NCBI RefSeq assembly: GCF_026241155.1
Contig: NZ_JAPFGP010000002.1
Span: 310,001-374,000, forward strand
Direction of reading: 5' to 3'
Source: Paucibacter sp. PLA-PC-4
Lineage (GTDB): Bacteria > Pseudomonadota > Gammaproteobacteria > Burkholderiales > Burkholderiaceae_C
DNA: 64,000 nt
Shown: one piece after another, positions 46,463-54,880 of the stretch
How positions within the stretch are numbered: the first letter of the stretch is position 1
Layout: every line of letters begins with the position of its first letter
Translations under genes and position numbers: made by a program
The notes under the pieces: model-generated
The model's database searches: none
Told to the model about the DNA's origin: nothing
What the model saw: only the letters and a program-made list of their open reading frames with translations

Positions 46463-46598
46463 TCAGTCCTGCAAGCGCAGGCCGTTGTTGGTCACGCCCG
46501 CAGGCGCTGACCGGCGCTGATCACGCCTGCAGTCGCGGGCCCTCGCTGATCACGCCTGCAGTCGCAGGCCGGCGCTGATCACGCCTGCAGTCGCAGGC
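46463..46598 (-). repeat. 29-bp tandem repeat over the ppx stop codon
   Basis: Four consecutive 29-bp units begin at 46463, 46492, 46521 and 46550, and a fifth partial copy at 46579 is the actual 3' end of ppx. Each unit starts with TCA, a TGA stop on the minus strand, preceded in that direction by codons for RLQA or RLQD. Units at 46521 and 46550 differ at 3 of 29 positions; the outermost ones are more diverged. The core CCTGC-AGTC-GCAGG (46526-46539, 46555-46568, 46584-46597) can fold as a 5-bp hairpin. Because 29 is not a multiple of three, successive stops fall in different frames. Confidence 0.85.
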
Positions 46599-48087
46599 TC
46601 AGGGCCCCGTTGCGTGTCCAGGCCTCGGCCTCCTCGCGCAGCAGATAGACCGCGCGAGGCTGTTGGGCCGCCCAGCGCTGGGTCAGGCTCAAGATTACGC
46701 CTTGCTTTTCGCGCGTCAGCTTCAGCGCCTGCGGGCTGACCGCGCTGCGCCCATGGCAGGCCAGCACTGCCAGGCGCAGCGCCAGCAGCTGCCAGACAAA
46801 GTCGGCATCGGGCAGCTTGGCTTCCAGCTTGCGCAGTCCGCCGCGCTGGCCCAGCGCCAGATCGGCCAGGCGGCGCAGCTGGCTTTGCGAAAACCCAGCT
46901 GCGTCGACATGAGACAGCAGATAGGCGCTGTGTCGGTGATGGTCGTGGTGCGACACCATCATGCCGATCTCGTGCAGCGCGGCAGCCCAGCCCAGCTCGC
47001 GCTGCAGCTCGCGCGGCGCCTGCGGCTGCAGCTGCTTGTACAGACCCAGGGCCAGTTGTCGCACCCGCTGGGCCTGCTCGGTGTCGACGCCGAAGCGCTG
47101 CTGCAGGGCCGTGACCGAGTGGTCGCGCATATCGCCCAGCGTCGCGTGGCGTTCGGCCTCCAAGCGCTCGGCCAGATCGAAGATCACGCCCTGGCGCAGC
47201 GCGCCCTTGGTGGGCAGCAGCTCTTCGATGCCGAACTGGGTCAACAAGGTGTAGAGAATGCACAGCCCGCCGCCAACCACGGCTCGGCGGTCCTCCTTCA
47301 GGCCGGGCAGCTTGAGCTTGTCGACATGACCCATGTCCAGGCACTGGGCGATGCACCAGCGCAAGGCCTCGGGGGTGATGCGGCCGTCGGTGATGCCGCT
47401 GCCGGCCAGCAGTTGCGAGACCGCACCCACCGTGCCCGAGGAGCCCAGTGCCTCGCGCCACAGTGCGCGGTCGAACAGGCTCAGGGCCTCTTCCAGCTCG
47501 GCGCCGGCCGCCACCTGGGCAGCGCGGAAGGCCTCGGCCGTGAACTGGCCTTCGGGGAAGAAGCGCATCGACAAGCTCACGCTGCCGACCTGAAAGCTCT
47601 CGGCCGTGATGGGGGAGCGGCCCTGGCCCAAGATCATCTCGGTGGAGCGGCCACCGATGTCGATCACCAGGCGCGGCTTGTCCGAGGTCTGCAGTCGCGC
47701 CACGCCGGCATAAATCAGGCGTGCCTCTTCTCGGCCCGAGATCACCTCGATCGCAAAGCCTAGCAGCTGCTCGGCACGGCGCAAGAACTCGTCGCGGTTG
47801 CGTGCCTCGCGCAGGGTCTGGGTGGCGACCGCGCGCACCTGTTGCGGCGCGAATCCCTTCAGCCGCTGTGCGAAGCGGGCCAGGCAATCGAGGCCGCGCT
47901 GCATGGCCGCCTCGGTCAGCCGCCCCTCGGCATCAAGACCTGCCCCCAGGCGCACGGTCTCCTTCAGATACTCCAGCCGCTTGTACTGCTCTCGGTGCAG
48001 CTGGGCGATCTCCAAGCGAAAGCTGTTGGAGCCCATGTCGATGGCGGCAAGCGTGGACGGTGCGTTCAGTGTGGCGGGCAAACTCAT
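46579..48087 (-). CDS. ppx: Exopolyphosphatase / Ppx-GppA phosphatase
   Basis: 502 residues from ATG 48087. The open frame goes on upstream but that part is the antisense of the dienelactone hydrolase gene. ASKHA-fold motifs: AAIDMGSNSFRLEI, the Glu-bearing SGREEARLIY, VIDIGGRSTEMILG and GSVSLSMRFF. The C-terminal half (from about 310) holds the HD-like domain with EIGMMVSHHDHHRHSAYLL. It releases phosphate from polyphosphate or hydrolyses pppGpp. Convergent with ppk1, with a tandem repeat over its stop codon. Confidence 0.94.
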   Translation of the reverse strand: MSLPATLNAPSTLAAIDMGSNSFRLEIAQLHREQYKRLEYLKETVRLGAGLDAEGRLTEAAMQRGLDCLARFAQRLKGFAPQQVRAVATQTLREARNRDEFLRRAEQLLGFAIEVISGREEARLIYAGVARLQTSDKPRLVIDIGGRSTEMILGQGRSPITAESFQVGSVSLSMRFFPEGQFTAEAFRAAQVAAGAELEEALSLFDRALWREALGSSGTVGAVSQLLAGSGITDGRITPEALRWCIAQCLDMGHVDKLKLPGLKEDRRAVVGGGLCILYTLLTQFGIEELLPTKGALRQGVIFDLAERLEAERHATLGDMRDHSVTALQQRFGVDTEQAQRVRQLALGLYKQLQPQAPRELQRELGWAAALHEIGMMVSHHDHHRHSAYLLSHVDAAGFSQSQLRRLADLALGQRGGLRKLEAKLPDADFVWQLLALRLAVLACHGRSAVSPQALKLTREKQGVILSLTQRWAAQQPRAVYLLREEAEAWTRNGALSLRLQA

Positions 48088-48183
48088 GGCGAGGGATTGT
48101 CGCGGCAAACCAAGGCACGACGATGGCGGCCACCTAGAATCCGCTGTCCTTGCAACGCAACACCTGTCACAGGAGGGTCTGAA

Positions 48184-49059
48184 ATGCTGAAGGAAGATGT
48201 GGATAGCCTGCATCCGGGACGCGACTTCAACCGCCGCGATTTCGTTCACACCGCGGTCGGCAGCGGATTTGCTGCCGCCGTGCTGCCGGTGATGGCCCAG
48301 ACCGTGATCAAAACCGACAGCCAGGGCCTGGAGGTTGGCGAGGTGATGATCGCTGCGGGCGACTTCAAGTTGCCGGCCTACCGTGCTCAGCCCGCCGGCG
48401 CTAAGAATCCGCCGGTGATCCTGGTGATCAGCGAGATCTTCGGCGTTCACGAGCACATTGCCGACGTCGCGCGTCGCTTCGCGAAGCAGGGCTACCTGGC
48501 GATCGCGCCCGAGCTGTTCGTTCGCCAGGGCGATGCCACCAGCTACGGTGAGACCGCCAAGCTGATCGCCGAGGTGATCAACAAGGTGCCCGACGGGCAG
48601 GTCATGGGTGATCTGGATGCCACCGTGGCCTGGGCCAAGGCCCAGGGCGGCGATACCTCGCGGCTGGCCATCACCGGCTTTTGCTGGGGCGGCCGTATCA
48701 CCTGGCTCTACGCGGCTCACAACCCGGGCGTGAAGGCCGGCGTGGCTTGGTATGGGCGCCTGGTGGGGCAATCGGTGCCGCTGCAGCCCAGATTCCCGAT
48801 CGATGTCACCGCTCAGCTGCATGCCCCGGTGCTGGGCCTGTACGGCGGCCAGGATTCGGGCATCCCTCTTGACACGGTTGATAAGATGAAGGTTGCCCTG
48901 GCCCAAGGCTCGGCGGCCGCCAAGCGCAGCGAGTTCCATGTTTATGCCGAGGCGCCGCATGCTTTCCATGCCGACTACCGCCCCAGCTACCGCAAGGAAG
49001 CGGCCGAGGATGGCTGGAAGCGCTGTCTGACTTGGCTGAAGGCGAACGGGGCGGGCTGA
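48184..49059 (+). CDS. Dienelactone hydrolase family protein
   Basis: 291 residues from ATG 48184, with AGGAGGG seven bases upstream. The N-terminus carries a twin-arginine-like signal (NRRDFVHTAVGSGFAAAV) with a likely cut after VMAQ, so it may act in the periplasm. The alpha/beta hydrolase core shows the nucleophile Cys in GFCWGGR, the Asp in YGGQDSGIP and His in AEAPHAFHADYRP. These enzymes hydrolyse dienelactone or other esters. Stands alone, with a hairpin terminator behind it. Confidence 0.9.
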   Translation: MLKEDVDSLHPGRDFNRRDFVHTAVGSGFAAAVLPVMAQTVIKTDSQGLEVGEVMIAAGDFKLPAYRAQPAGAKNPPVILVISEIFGVHEHIADVARRFAKQGYLAIAPELFVRQGDATSYGETAKLIAEVINKVPDGQVMGDLDATVAWAKAQGGDTSRLAITGFCWGGRITWLYAAHNPGVKAGVAWYGRLVGQSVPLQPRFPIDVTAQLHAPVLGLYGGQDSGIPLDTVDKMKVALAQGSAAAKRSEFHVYAEAPHAFHADYRPSYRKEAAEDGWKRCLTWLKANGAG

Positions 49060-49079
49060 GCCGCGCCGGCCTGGCAGCG

Positions 49080-49118
49080 AACCGCGTCCGAGACTCCATC
49101 GGGCGCGGTTTGCTTTTG
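49080..49118 (+). terminator. Rho-independent terminator after the dienelactone hydrolase gene
   Basis: AACCGCGTCCG (49080-49090) pairs with CGGGCGCGGTT (49100-49110) over 11 positions, with one G-U pair and a 9-base loop, and is followed by TGCTTTTG. It separates this gene from the ZIP transporter gene. Confidence 0.75.
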
Positions 49119-49132
49119 TTCACTGGATTTTC

Positions 49133-49909
49133 ATGACTCTTTTCTACATCGTGCTCGCCACCCTGGTGGGCGGGCTGCTGTCGGTGCTGATCGCGGCCAG
49201 CCTGACCGTCGGGCTGCTGGGGCGCGTGGTCAAACACCTGGTCAGCCTGTCGACCGGCGTGCTGCTGGGCACGGCCTTGCTGCATGTGCTGCCTGAGGCC
49301 TTCGAGGGGCAGGCCAGCCCGCATGAGCTGTTCCTTGTGCTGCTGGGCGGGCTGATGTTTTTCTTCCTTCTGGAGAAGGCCGAGCTGTACCGCCATACCC
49401 ACCACCACGAGGGCGATGGCCACCACCACCACCACCATTTCGACTCGGAGCAGGCGGGGCGCGGCGGGCTGGCCGTGCTGGTGGGCGACTCGATCCACAA
49501 TTTCTGTGACGGCATCATCATCGCCGCGGCATTTCTAGCCGACACGCATCTGGGCTTCGTCACTGCGATGGCCATCATCGCGCACGAAATCCCGCAGGAG
49601 GTGGGCGACTACATCGTGCTGCTCAACGCCGGCTTCTCGCGCGCCAAGGCCCTGCTCTACAACGCGATCTCGGGCCTGGCGGCGGTGGTCGGCGGGGTGC
49701 TGGGCTACTTCGTCGTCGGCCCCTGGCAGGACCTGTTTCCCTATCTGCTGGTGGCGGCGTCGAGCAGCTTCATCTACGTGGCGGTGGCCGATCTGATTCC
49801 GCAGCTGCAGCGCCGCTTGCCATGGCGTGAGACCGCCGCCCAGCTGGCCTGGCTGGCGGCGGGCCTGGGGCTGGTCCTGGTCTTGGTGGGCGGCAGCCAC
49901 GCGCATTGA
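49133..49909 (+). CDS. ZIP family divalent metal transporter
   Basis: 258 residues and about seven to eight membrane segments. The metal-path helices are visible as GDSIHNFCDGIIIAAAF and IIAHEIPQEVGDYIVLLNAG. Between helices 3 and 4 a cytoplasmic loop is strongly His-rich (HTHHHEGDGHHHHHHF), as in ZIP zinc importers. It imports Zn or Fe into the cytoplasm. It follows a terminator and converges on the universal stress protein gene, so it is likely a single-gene unit. Confidence 0.93.
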   Translation: MTLFYIVLATLVGGLLSVLIAASLTVGLLGRVVKHLVSLSTGVLLGTALLHVLPEAFEGQASPHELFLVLLGGLMFFFLLEKAELYRHTHHHEGDGHHHHHHFDSEQAGRGGLAVLVGDSIHNFCDGIIIAAAFLADTHLGFVTAMAIIAHEIPQEVGDYIVLLNAGFSRAKALLYNAISGLAAVVGGVLGYFVVGPWQDLFPYLLVAASSSFIYVAVADLIPQLQRRLPWRETAAQLAWLAAGLGLVLVLVGGSHAH

Positions 49910-49928
49910 GCGGCGACTGCCTGGGGCC

Positions 49929-50363
49929 TTAGCGAACGACCAGCACCGGGATCGTGCAATGGGTCAATAGCTTTTGGGTTTCGCTGCCCAGCAGCATGGC
50001 CTGAAAGCCGCGTCGGCCGTGCGAGGCCATCACGACCAGATCGGCCTCATGCGTCTTGGCATGCTCGATCACCGCCTCCCACGCGTGCAGGGCTTCGACC
50101 GTGTGGCCCTCGCAGGGCACGCCTGCGGCCTCGGCCGCGGCCACGACATCCCGGACCCGGGCACTGGCGATGCGTTCCTGGGCGTCGAAGAACTCCTGCG
50201 GCGGGGTCGGCTGCATTTCAGAGACGGCGCTGTAGGGGAAGGGCTCCTTGACGCTGACCGCATAGAGGCGGGCGCCGTGGATCTTGGCCAGCTGGACTGC
50301 AGTGTCAACGGCCTTGACCGTGATCTCGGAGCCGTCGGTCGGGACAATGATGCGCTTGAACAT
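49929..50363 (-). CDS. Universal stress protein (UspA domain)
   Basis: 144 residues from ATG 50363, which has AGGAGG seven bases upstream; the frame extends nine codons further without a better site. UspA features: start FKRIIVPTDGSE, the middle HAWEAVIEHAKTHEADLVVM and the ATP-binding motif SHGRRGFQAMLLGSETQ, then IPVLVVR. It probably binds ATP or AMP and responds to stress or growth arrest. Single gene. Confidence 0.93.
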   Translation of the reverse strand: MFKRIIVPTDGSEITVKAVDTAVQLAKIHGARLYAVSVKEPFPYSAVSEMQPTPPQEFFDAQERIASARVRDVVAAAEAAGVPCEGHTVEALHAWEAVIEHAKTHEADLVVMASHGRRGFQAMLLGSETQKLLTHCTIPVLVVR

Positions 50364-50457
50364 GGCGATCCTCCTTGTGCCTGGCACCCCGGGGTTCGGG
50401 GACGGGCTGATCTTGCCTCGCCGCGCCGTGCTTGTCTTGCGCTATCTCAAGCTGGTC

Positions 50458-51303
50458 TCATCCCAGGGCCACCGGGCGCCGAGAGTCGGACGACCATTCG
50501 CTCCATGAACCTGGGTAGAGCGCTGACCCGGCCAGGCCCGCATGCGCCATCGCCAGCAGGTTGTGGCAGGCGGTGACGCCGGAGCCGCACTGGTGTACGG
50601 TCTGGGCCGGCGCAAAGGGCGCCAGCAGGGCGCTGAACTCCCGCCGCAGCTGCTCGGCCGGCAGGAACAGGCCATCGGGCCCCAGATTGCTCTTGAACAG
50701 GCGGTTGCTGGCGCCTGGAATGTGGCCGGCCTTGGCGTCCAGCGGCTCGACCTCGCCCCGAAAGCGCTCGCCGGCACGGGCATCGATCAGGCGCACCCGC
50801 CCCAGGCTGGCATGCAAGCGATCGGCGTCCAGCACATGCACCAGCGGCGCGGCGGGCCTGAAATCGCCGGCGCGCTGCGCTGGCAACTGCGTGCTCAGTG
50901 CGCCGGCCGAGGCCAGCCAGGCTTGCAAGCCGCCGTCGAGCACGGCCACATCGGCATGGCCCAGCCATTGCAACATCCACCAGGCGCGTGCCGCATACAT
51001 TCCGCCCTGGGCGTCGTAGCAGACCACCTGGCTGTCATGCCTCAGGCCCAATGCTGCCAGCCGATCGGCAAAGGCCTGGCGCTCGGGCAGGGGGTGGCGG
51101 CCGTTGTTCCCAGTCTTGGCAGCGCTGAGATCGCGGTCCAGATGCAGATAGTGGGCGCCGGGCAGATGGCCTTGCGCATAGGCGCGCTCGCCGGCGACGG
51201 TGTCGGCCAGATCGAAGCTCAGATCCAGCAGCAGGACGGGGCGCTCGGCCTGGGCCAGCAGCGCTTGCAGTTGCAGTGCGGAAACAAGGGTGTGATAGCT
51301 CAT
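50458..51303 (-). CDS. sseA: 3-Mercaptopyruvate/thiosulfate sulfurtransferase
   Basis: 281 residues from ATG 51303, made of two rhodanese domains (about 10-135 and 160-275). The active-site Cys lies in HQCGSGVTACHN, and CGSGVTA is the loop typical of mercaptopyruvate sulfurtransferases. DAQGGMYAARAWWML marks the end of domain 1. It transfers sulfur to thiols or cyanide. Start overlaps the stop of the DMT transporter gene by 4 bp, so they are one transcript. Confidence 0.9.
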   Translation of the reverse strand: MSYHTLVSALQLQALLAQAERPVLLLDLSFDLADTVAGERAYAQGHLPGAHYLHLDRDLSAAKTGNNGRHPLPERQAFADRLAALGLRHDSQVVCYDAQGGMYAARAWWMLQWLGHADVAVLDGGLQAWLASAGALSTQLPAQRAGDFRPAAPLVHVLDADRLHASLGRVRLIDARAGERFRGEVEPLDAKAGHIPGASNRLFKSNLGPDGLFLPAEQLRREFSALLAPFAPAQTVHQCGSGVTACHNLLAMAHAGLAGSALYPGSWSEWSSDSRRPVALG

Positions 51304-52199
51304 GATTCTGTGACCGAATGTTGGCTGTCCTTGGGGGTGCTGCGGGCCCGCAGCAAGGTGGCGGCCAGGCCGGCCGCGATGATCAGTGTCATGCCAGCCA
51401 GTGCCGTCCAAGTGATCGCGTCGCGGAACAGCAGCGCGCCGTAGATGAAGGAGAACACGATGCCCAGGTACTGCAGACTGGCATTGACCAGCGTACTGCC
51501 CCGGCCGTAGGCGCGCGTCATCATCAGCTGGGCCGTGGTGGCCAGCAGGCCCACGGCCAGCAACAGGGCCGCGCCTTCGAGGCTGTGGGCGTGTAGCTCG
51601 CCGAAACCGAGGGTGCCCAGCGCGCCAGCCAGCACGCCGCCCAGCGAAAAGTAGAACACGATGCGGTCTTCCGGCTCGCCGGCCCGGCCCAGCGAGGTGA
51701 CCTGCAGATAGGCCAGAGCCGACAACATGCCCGAGAGCAGGCCGGCCAGGCCGTGCCAGAGCTGCTGCTGGTCCAGCGTCGGCCGCAGCACCAGGGCCAC
51801 ACCGACAAAGCCCAAGAGCACCGCGCCAACCAGGCGGCCGTCGACCCGGGCGCTGCCCAGCATCACCGCACCGCCGATCAGGAACAGCGCCATCCAGACC
51901 GAGGACATGTAGTTCAGCGTCATCGCGGTGGCCAGCGGCAGCTTGCCGATCGAGTAGAACCAAAGCGACAGCGCCAGCACGCCCGAGAGGCTGCGCCAGA
52001 AATGCATGGCCGGTACCCGGGTGCGCAAGGTCTGACCCTGCCAGCGACACAGCGCGGTCATCATCAGCACACCGATCAAGCCCCGATACATGACGATCTC
52101 GCTGGCGTCATAGTGCGCGGAAGCGAGCTTGACGCAGACCCCCATCGTGGCGAACAAGAAGGTGGCGCAGATCATCAACAAGGGGGCGGACATCGGCAC
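51300..52199 (-). CDS. DMT superfamily (EamA) transporter
   Basis: 299 residues (297 if started at ATG 52193). Ten hydrophobic segments in two EamA repeats. It starts MICATFLFATMGVCVKLAS and has a second-half start LLATTAQLMMTRAYGRGSTLVNASLQYLG. Substrate is not known; EamA proteins mostly export amino acids or metabolites. Precedes the sulfurtransferase with overlap. It lies downstream of the Rieske gene but is separated from it by a strong terminator. Confidence 0.9.
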   Translation of the reverse strand: MPMSAPLLMICATFLFATMGVCVKLASAHYDASEIVMYRGLIGVLMMTALCRWQGQTLRTRVPAMHFWRSLSGVLALSLWFYSIGKLPLATAMTLNYMSSVWMALFLIGGAVMLGSARVDGRLVGAVLLGFVGVALVLRPTLDQQQLWHGLAGLLSGMLSALAYLQVTSLGRAGEPEDRIVFYFSLGGVLAGALGTLGFGELHAHSLEGAALLLAVGLLATTAQLMMTRAYGRGSTLVNASLQYLGIVFSFIYGALLFRDAITWTALAGMTLIIAAGLAATLLRARSTPKDSQHSVTES

Positions 52200-52218
52200 A
52201 TTGTCGCGTCAGACACAG

Positions 52219-52254
52219 AAAAAACGCCCCGGCAGCAGGCTGCGCGGGGCGTTT
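52219..52254 (-). terminator. Rho-independent terminator after the Rieske oxygenase gene
   Basis: On the minus strand AAACGCCCCG pairs perfectly with CGGGGCGTTT across a 13-base loop (plus 52222-52231 and 52245-52254), followed by a six-T run (plus A run 52219-52224). A textbook terminator, 24 bp past the stop codon. Confidence 0.88.
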
Positions 52255-52277
52255 GGCGTATGCAGGAGAAGGCTGCG

Positions 52278-53393
52278 TCAGCCGGCGAACTTCATTTCGC
52301 GGCGGTACCACTCGTGGAAATGCTTCATGCCGTCTTCCATCGGGCTCTGGTAGGGACCAACCTCGTTGTCGCCGCGCTCCATCAGCGCGCGCCTGCCCTG
52401 GTCCATGCGCAGCGCGATCTCGTCGTCCTCGACACAGGTTTCCATGTAGGCGGCCTGCTGGGCCTCGACGAAGTCGCGCTCGAAGGCGGCGATCTCTTCG
52501 GGGTAGTAGAACTCGACGATATTGGTGGTCTTTTGCGGGCCCTTGGGGTGCAGGGTCGAGACCACCAGCACGTGCGGGTACCACTCCACCATGATGTGCG
52601 GGTAGTAGGTCAGCCAGATCGCGCCCTGCTTGGGCGGTGCGCCGCTGCCGAACTGCAGCACCTGCTCATGCCATTTGGCATAGGTGCTCGAGCCGGGCTT
52701 GCTGAGCGCTTGCTTGATGCCCACGGTCTGCACCGAATGGTGGCGACCGAACTCCCAGGCCAGGTCCTCACAGCTGACGAACTGACCCAGGCCCGGGTGG
52801 AAGGGGCCGACGTGGTAGTCCTCTAGATAGACCTCGATAAAGGTCTTCCAGTTGTAGTCGCACTCATGGACATGGACCTTGTCCAGCACATAGCCGGCGA
52901 AGTCGAGTTGGCCGGCGGTGCCAAGCTTGGCCAGTGATGCGGCCACATCATGGCCGTTGTCCTCGAACAGCAGGCCGTTCCACTCGCGGATCTTGTAGCG
53001 GTTCAGGTTCAGGCAGGGGTCCTGCTCGAAATGCGGCGCGCCGATCAGCTCGCCCTTCAAGTCATAGGTCCAGCGGTGCAGCGGGCAGACGATGTTGCTG
53101 CGGGTGTTGCCACGTCCGCGCAGCATCACCGCCTGGCGATGCCGGCAGACATTGGACAGCAGCTCAATGCCTTGCGGCGTGCGCACCAGCGCGCGGCCCT
53201 CGCCCTCCTGGGGCAGGGCGTAGTGGTCGCCGACCTCGGGCACGGCCAGCGCGTGTCCGAGATAGCGCGGGCCGTGCTGGAAGATCAGTTCCTGCTCCCT
53301 GCGGAACAGGCCCTCATCGAAGTAGGACGTAACAGGCAGCTGAGTTTTGGCGCTGCGTTCAAGAACCGAGAGAGTGAGGCTCAGGTCGGACAT
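52278..53393 (-). CDS. Rieske-type aromatic ring-hydroxylating or demethylating oxygenase, alpha subunit
   Basis: 371 residues from ATG 53393; the frame extends 11 codons but the second Met fits the family better. The Rieske 2Fe-2S site is Cys83-x-His85-x17-Cys103-x2-His106. The mononuclear iron site has His194 and His199 in EDYHVGPFH, with a carboxylate expected later. The sequence resembles stand-alone Rieske oxygenases of betaproteobacteria that have no named substrate. No reductase gene is adjacent. A strong terminator stands in its leader. Confidence 0.88.
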   Translation of the reverse strand: MSDLSLTLSVLERSAKTQLPVTSYFDEGLFRREQELIFQHGPRYLGHALAVPEVGDHYALPQEGEGRALVRTPQGIELLSNVCRHRQAVMLRGRGNTRSNIVCPLHRWTYDLKGELIGAPHFEQDPCLNLNRYKIREWNGLLFEDNGHDVAASLAKLGTAGQLDFAGYVLDKVHVHECDYNWKTFIEVYLEDYHVGPFHPGLGQFVSCEDLAWEFGRHHSVQTVGIKQALSKPGSSTYAKWHEQVLQFGSGAPPKQGAIWLTYYPHIMVEWYPHVLVVSTLHPKGPQKTTNIVEFYYPEEIAAFERDFVEAQQAAYMETCVEDDEIALRMDQGRRALMERGDNEVGPYQSPMEDGMKHFHEWYRREMKFAG

Positions 53394-53701
53394 GATCCAA
53401 GAGGGTCTCCAAGAAACCAATGTCAACCCCCCGGCTCGTTGCCGTGCGCAGCCCAGGGCTGCGAGCGTGAGACCGGGTTTGTGTCAAAAAAGCCCGGTGT
53501 TGCCGGGCTCGGGAGGGGCACGCTGCCACGCCATGCTGGCCGGGAGCGAGGGGCGCATTGTACCCAGCTCGGTGCGTGCCCGCCTTGAGCTTGCGCAATG
53601 AAGGTAAAGAGCGGGTAAAGGCAAGCTTGGAGGCCGTTGCTGTGGCGAGCAGCTGACAGCCCTTTGGGGGAGGATAAGCACCGAGGGTTGACCCCACTAC
53701 A
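53394..53701 (-). other. Divergent intergenic region between the Rieske gene and xseB
   Basis: 308 bp without an established gene. It should hold the promoters of the leftward Rieske gene and of the rightward xseB operon. A TACAAT -10-like element on the minus strand (plus 53557-53562) has no good -35. From it to the terminator at 53486 is about 70 bases, so a short RNA could be made. A 16-codon ORF, ATG at plus 53533, runs into that terminator hairpin. On the plus strand no clear promoter was found. Confidence 0.4.
53486..53509 (-). terminator. Rho-independent terminator in the leader of the Rieske gene
   Basis: On the minus strand AGCCCGG-CAACA-CCGGGCT (plus 53491-53497 and 53503-53509) is a perfect 7-bp GC stem with a 5-base loop, followed by a six-T run (plus A run 53486-53491). 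It lies 93 bp upstream of the Rieske start with no gene before it on that strand. It therefore either ends a small RNA or attenuates the oxygenase transcript. Confidence 0.82.
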
Positions 53702-53977
53702 ATGGCCGTTTCGCGTTTTGAAATGACCAAGACCTCTGCCGCCACCAAAAAAGCACCCGCTGTGGATACGGTTTCAGCAAGTTACGAGCAGGCGCTCGTT
53801 GAACTGGAACGTTTGGTAGCCTCCATGGAGGCGGGTCAGTTGCCGCTCGATCAACTGCTCGACAGTTATCGGCGTGGCGCGGAGTTGCTTGGTTTCTGCC
53901 GCACTCGACTGCAGGCCGTAGAACAACAAGTCAAGGTTCTGGAGGGTGGGGAGTTGAAACCATGGGAGGACTCTTAA
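53702..53977 (+). CDS. xseB: Exodeoxyribonuclease VII small subunit
   Basis: 91 residues from ATG 53702; ATG 53723 in frame is an alternative. The XseB pattern is clear: [55 protein letters not shown], a coiled helical hairpin. It associates with XseA (not in this window) to degrade single-stranded DNA. First gene of xseB-ispA-dxs. Confidence 0.95.
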   Translation: MAVSRFEMTKTSAATKKAPAVDTVSASYEQALVELERLVASMEAGQLPLDQLLDSYRRGAELLGFCRTRLQAVEQQVKVLEGGELKPWEDS

Positions 53978-53979
53978 GC

Positions 53980-54867
53980 GTGGATGCCGGAGTTTTTGAA
54001 CAATGGGTGCAGCGTTCGCTGTGCTCTTATGAAGAATCATTGGACGCCTGGGTGCCCGAATCGGCTCCGGCCGGACTTGGTGTGGCCATGCGCTATGCAG
54101 TGCTGGAAGGCGGCAAGCGCCTGCGTCCCTTGCTGGTGCTCGCCGCATGCGATGCGGTGCAGGGCGAGCCCGAGGCGGCGATGCGGGCGGCCTGTGCGGT
54201 TGAACTGATCCATGCCTATTCGCTGGTGCATGACGACATGCCCTGCATGGATAACGATGTGATGCGCCGCGGCAAGCCGACCGTGCATGTGGCCTTCGGC
54301 GAAGCCCAGGCCATGCTGGCCGGCGATGCGATGCAGGCCCTGGCCTTCGAGGTATTGACGCCCGACAGTGGCGTGGCGCCGGCCCTGCAGGCGCGACTGT
54401 GCGCACTGCTGGCGCGAGCCTCGGGCCATGCCGGCATGGCCGGCGGCCAGGCCATTGATCTGGCCAGTATCGGCAAGACGCTTGACGAGCGCTCGCTGCG
54501 CGATATGCACCGACGCAAAACGGGCGTGCTGCTCCAGGCCAGTGTTTTGATGGGGGCTGCTTGTGGCGCGACGACCCCGACGGCCTGGGAAGGGCTGGCC
54601 AAGTATGGCGCCGCCATTGGCCTGGCGTTCCAAGTGGTGGACGACATTCTTGATGTGACGCAAGATTCCGAAGTGCTCGGCAAGACGGCTGGGAAGGACC
54701 AGGACGCCAACAAGCCGACTTATGTGTCTGTGCTGGGTCTGGACGCGGCGCGTCGCTATGCAGACGCGCTGCGCGACGAGGCACACCAGGCCTTGATCAT
54801 GAGCGGCCTGCCGAACACGGCTTGGTTGAGCCTGCTGGCCGACAAAGTCGTTGAGCGCTACAACTGA
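53980..54867 (+). CDS. ispA: Farnesyl diphosphate synthase
   Basis: 295 residues from GTG 53980, chosen because GGGAGGA (53964-53970) is nine bases upstream and the xseB stop ends at 53977; ATG 53962 inside xseB is an in-frame alternative that adds six residues. Both aspartate-rich motifs of the family are visible: [12 protein letters not shown] and [11 protein letters not shown]. It condenses IPP with DMAPP and GPP to farnesyl diphosphate for quinones and undecaprenol. Confidence 0.94.
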   Translation: MDAGVFEQWVQRSLCSYEESLDAWVPESAPAGLGVAMRYAVLEGGKRLRPLLVLAACDAVQGEPEAAMRAACAVELIHAYSLVHDDMPCMDNDVMRRGKPTVHVAFGEAQAMLAGDAMQALAFEVLTPDSGVAPALQARLCALLARASGHAGMAGGQAIDLASIGKTLDERSLRDMHRRKTGVLLQASVLMGAACGATTPTAWEGLAKYGAAIGLAFQVVDDILDVTQDSEVLGKTAGKDQDANKPTYVSVLGLDAARRYADALRDEAHQALIMSGLPNTAWLSLLADKVVERYN

Positions 54868-54880
54868 GCTGGGGAACACC

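Noticed and set aside
46463-46598. CRISPR array
   Set aside because: Repeats are directly adjacent without unique spacers and drift in sequence; they fit a tandem duplication of the ppx end.
46550-47887. 445-codon frame in another phase over ppx as a frameshifted ppx
   Set aside because: The real ppx frame is uninterrupted; this is a shadow that only shares the repeated RLQA end.
48088-48969. N-terminal extension of ppx by 294 codons
   Set aside because: The extension is antisense to the dienelactone hydrolase gene, and the ppx family start lies at ATG 48087.
49421-49440. CAC repeat as microsatellite
   Set aside because: It encodes the His-rich loop typical of ZIP transporters and is explained by protein function.
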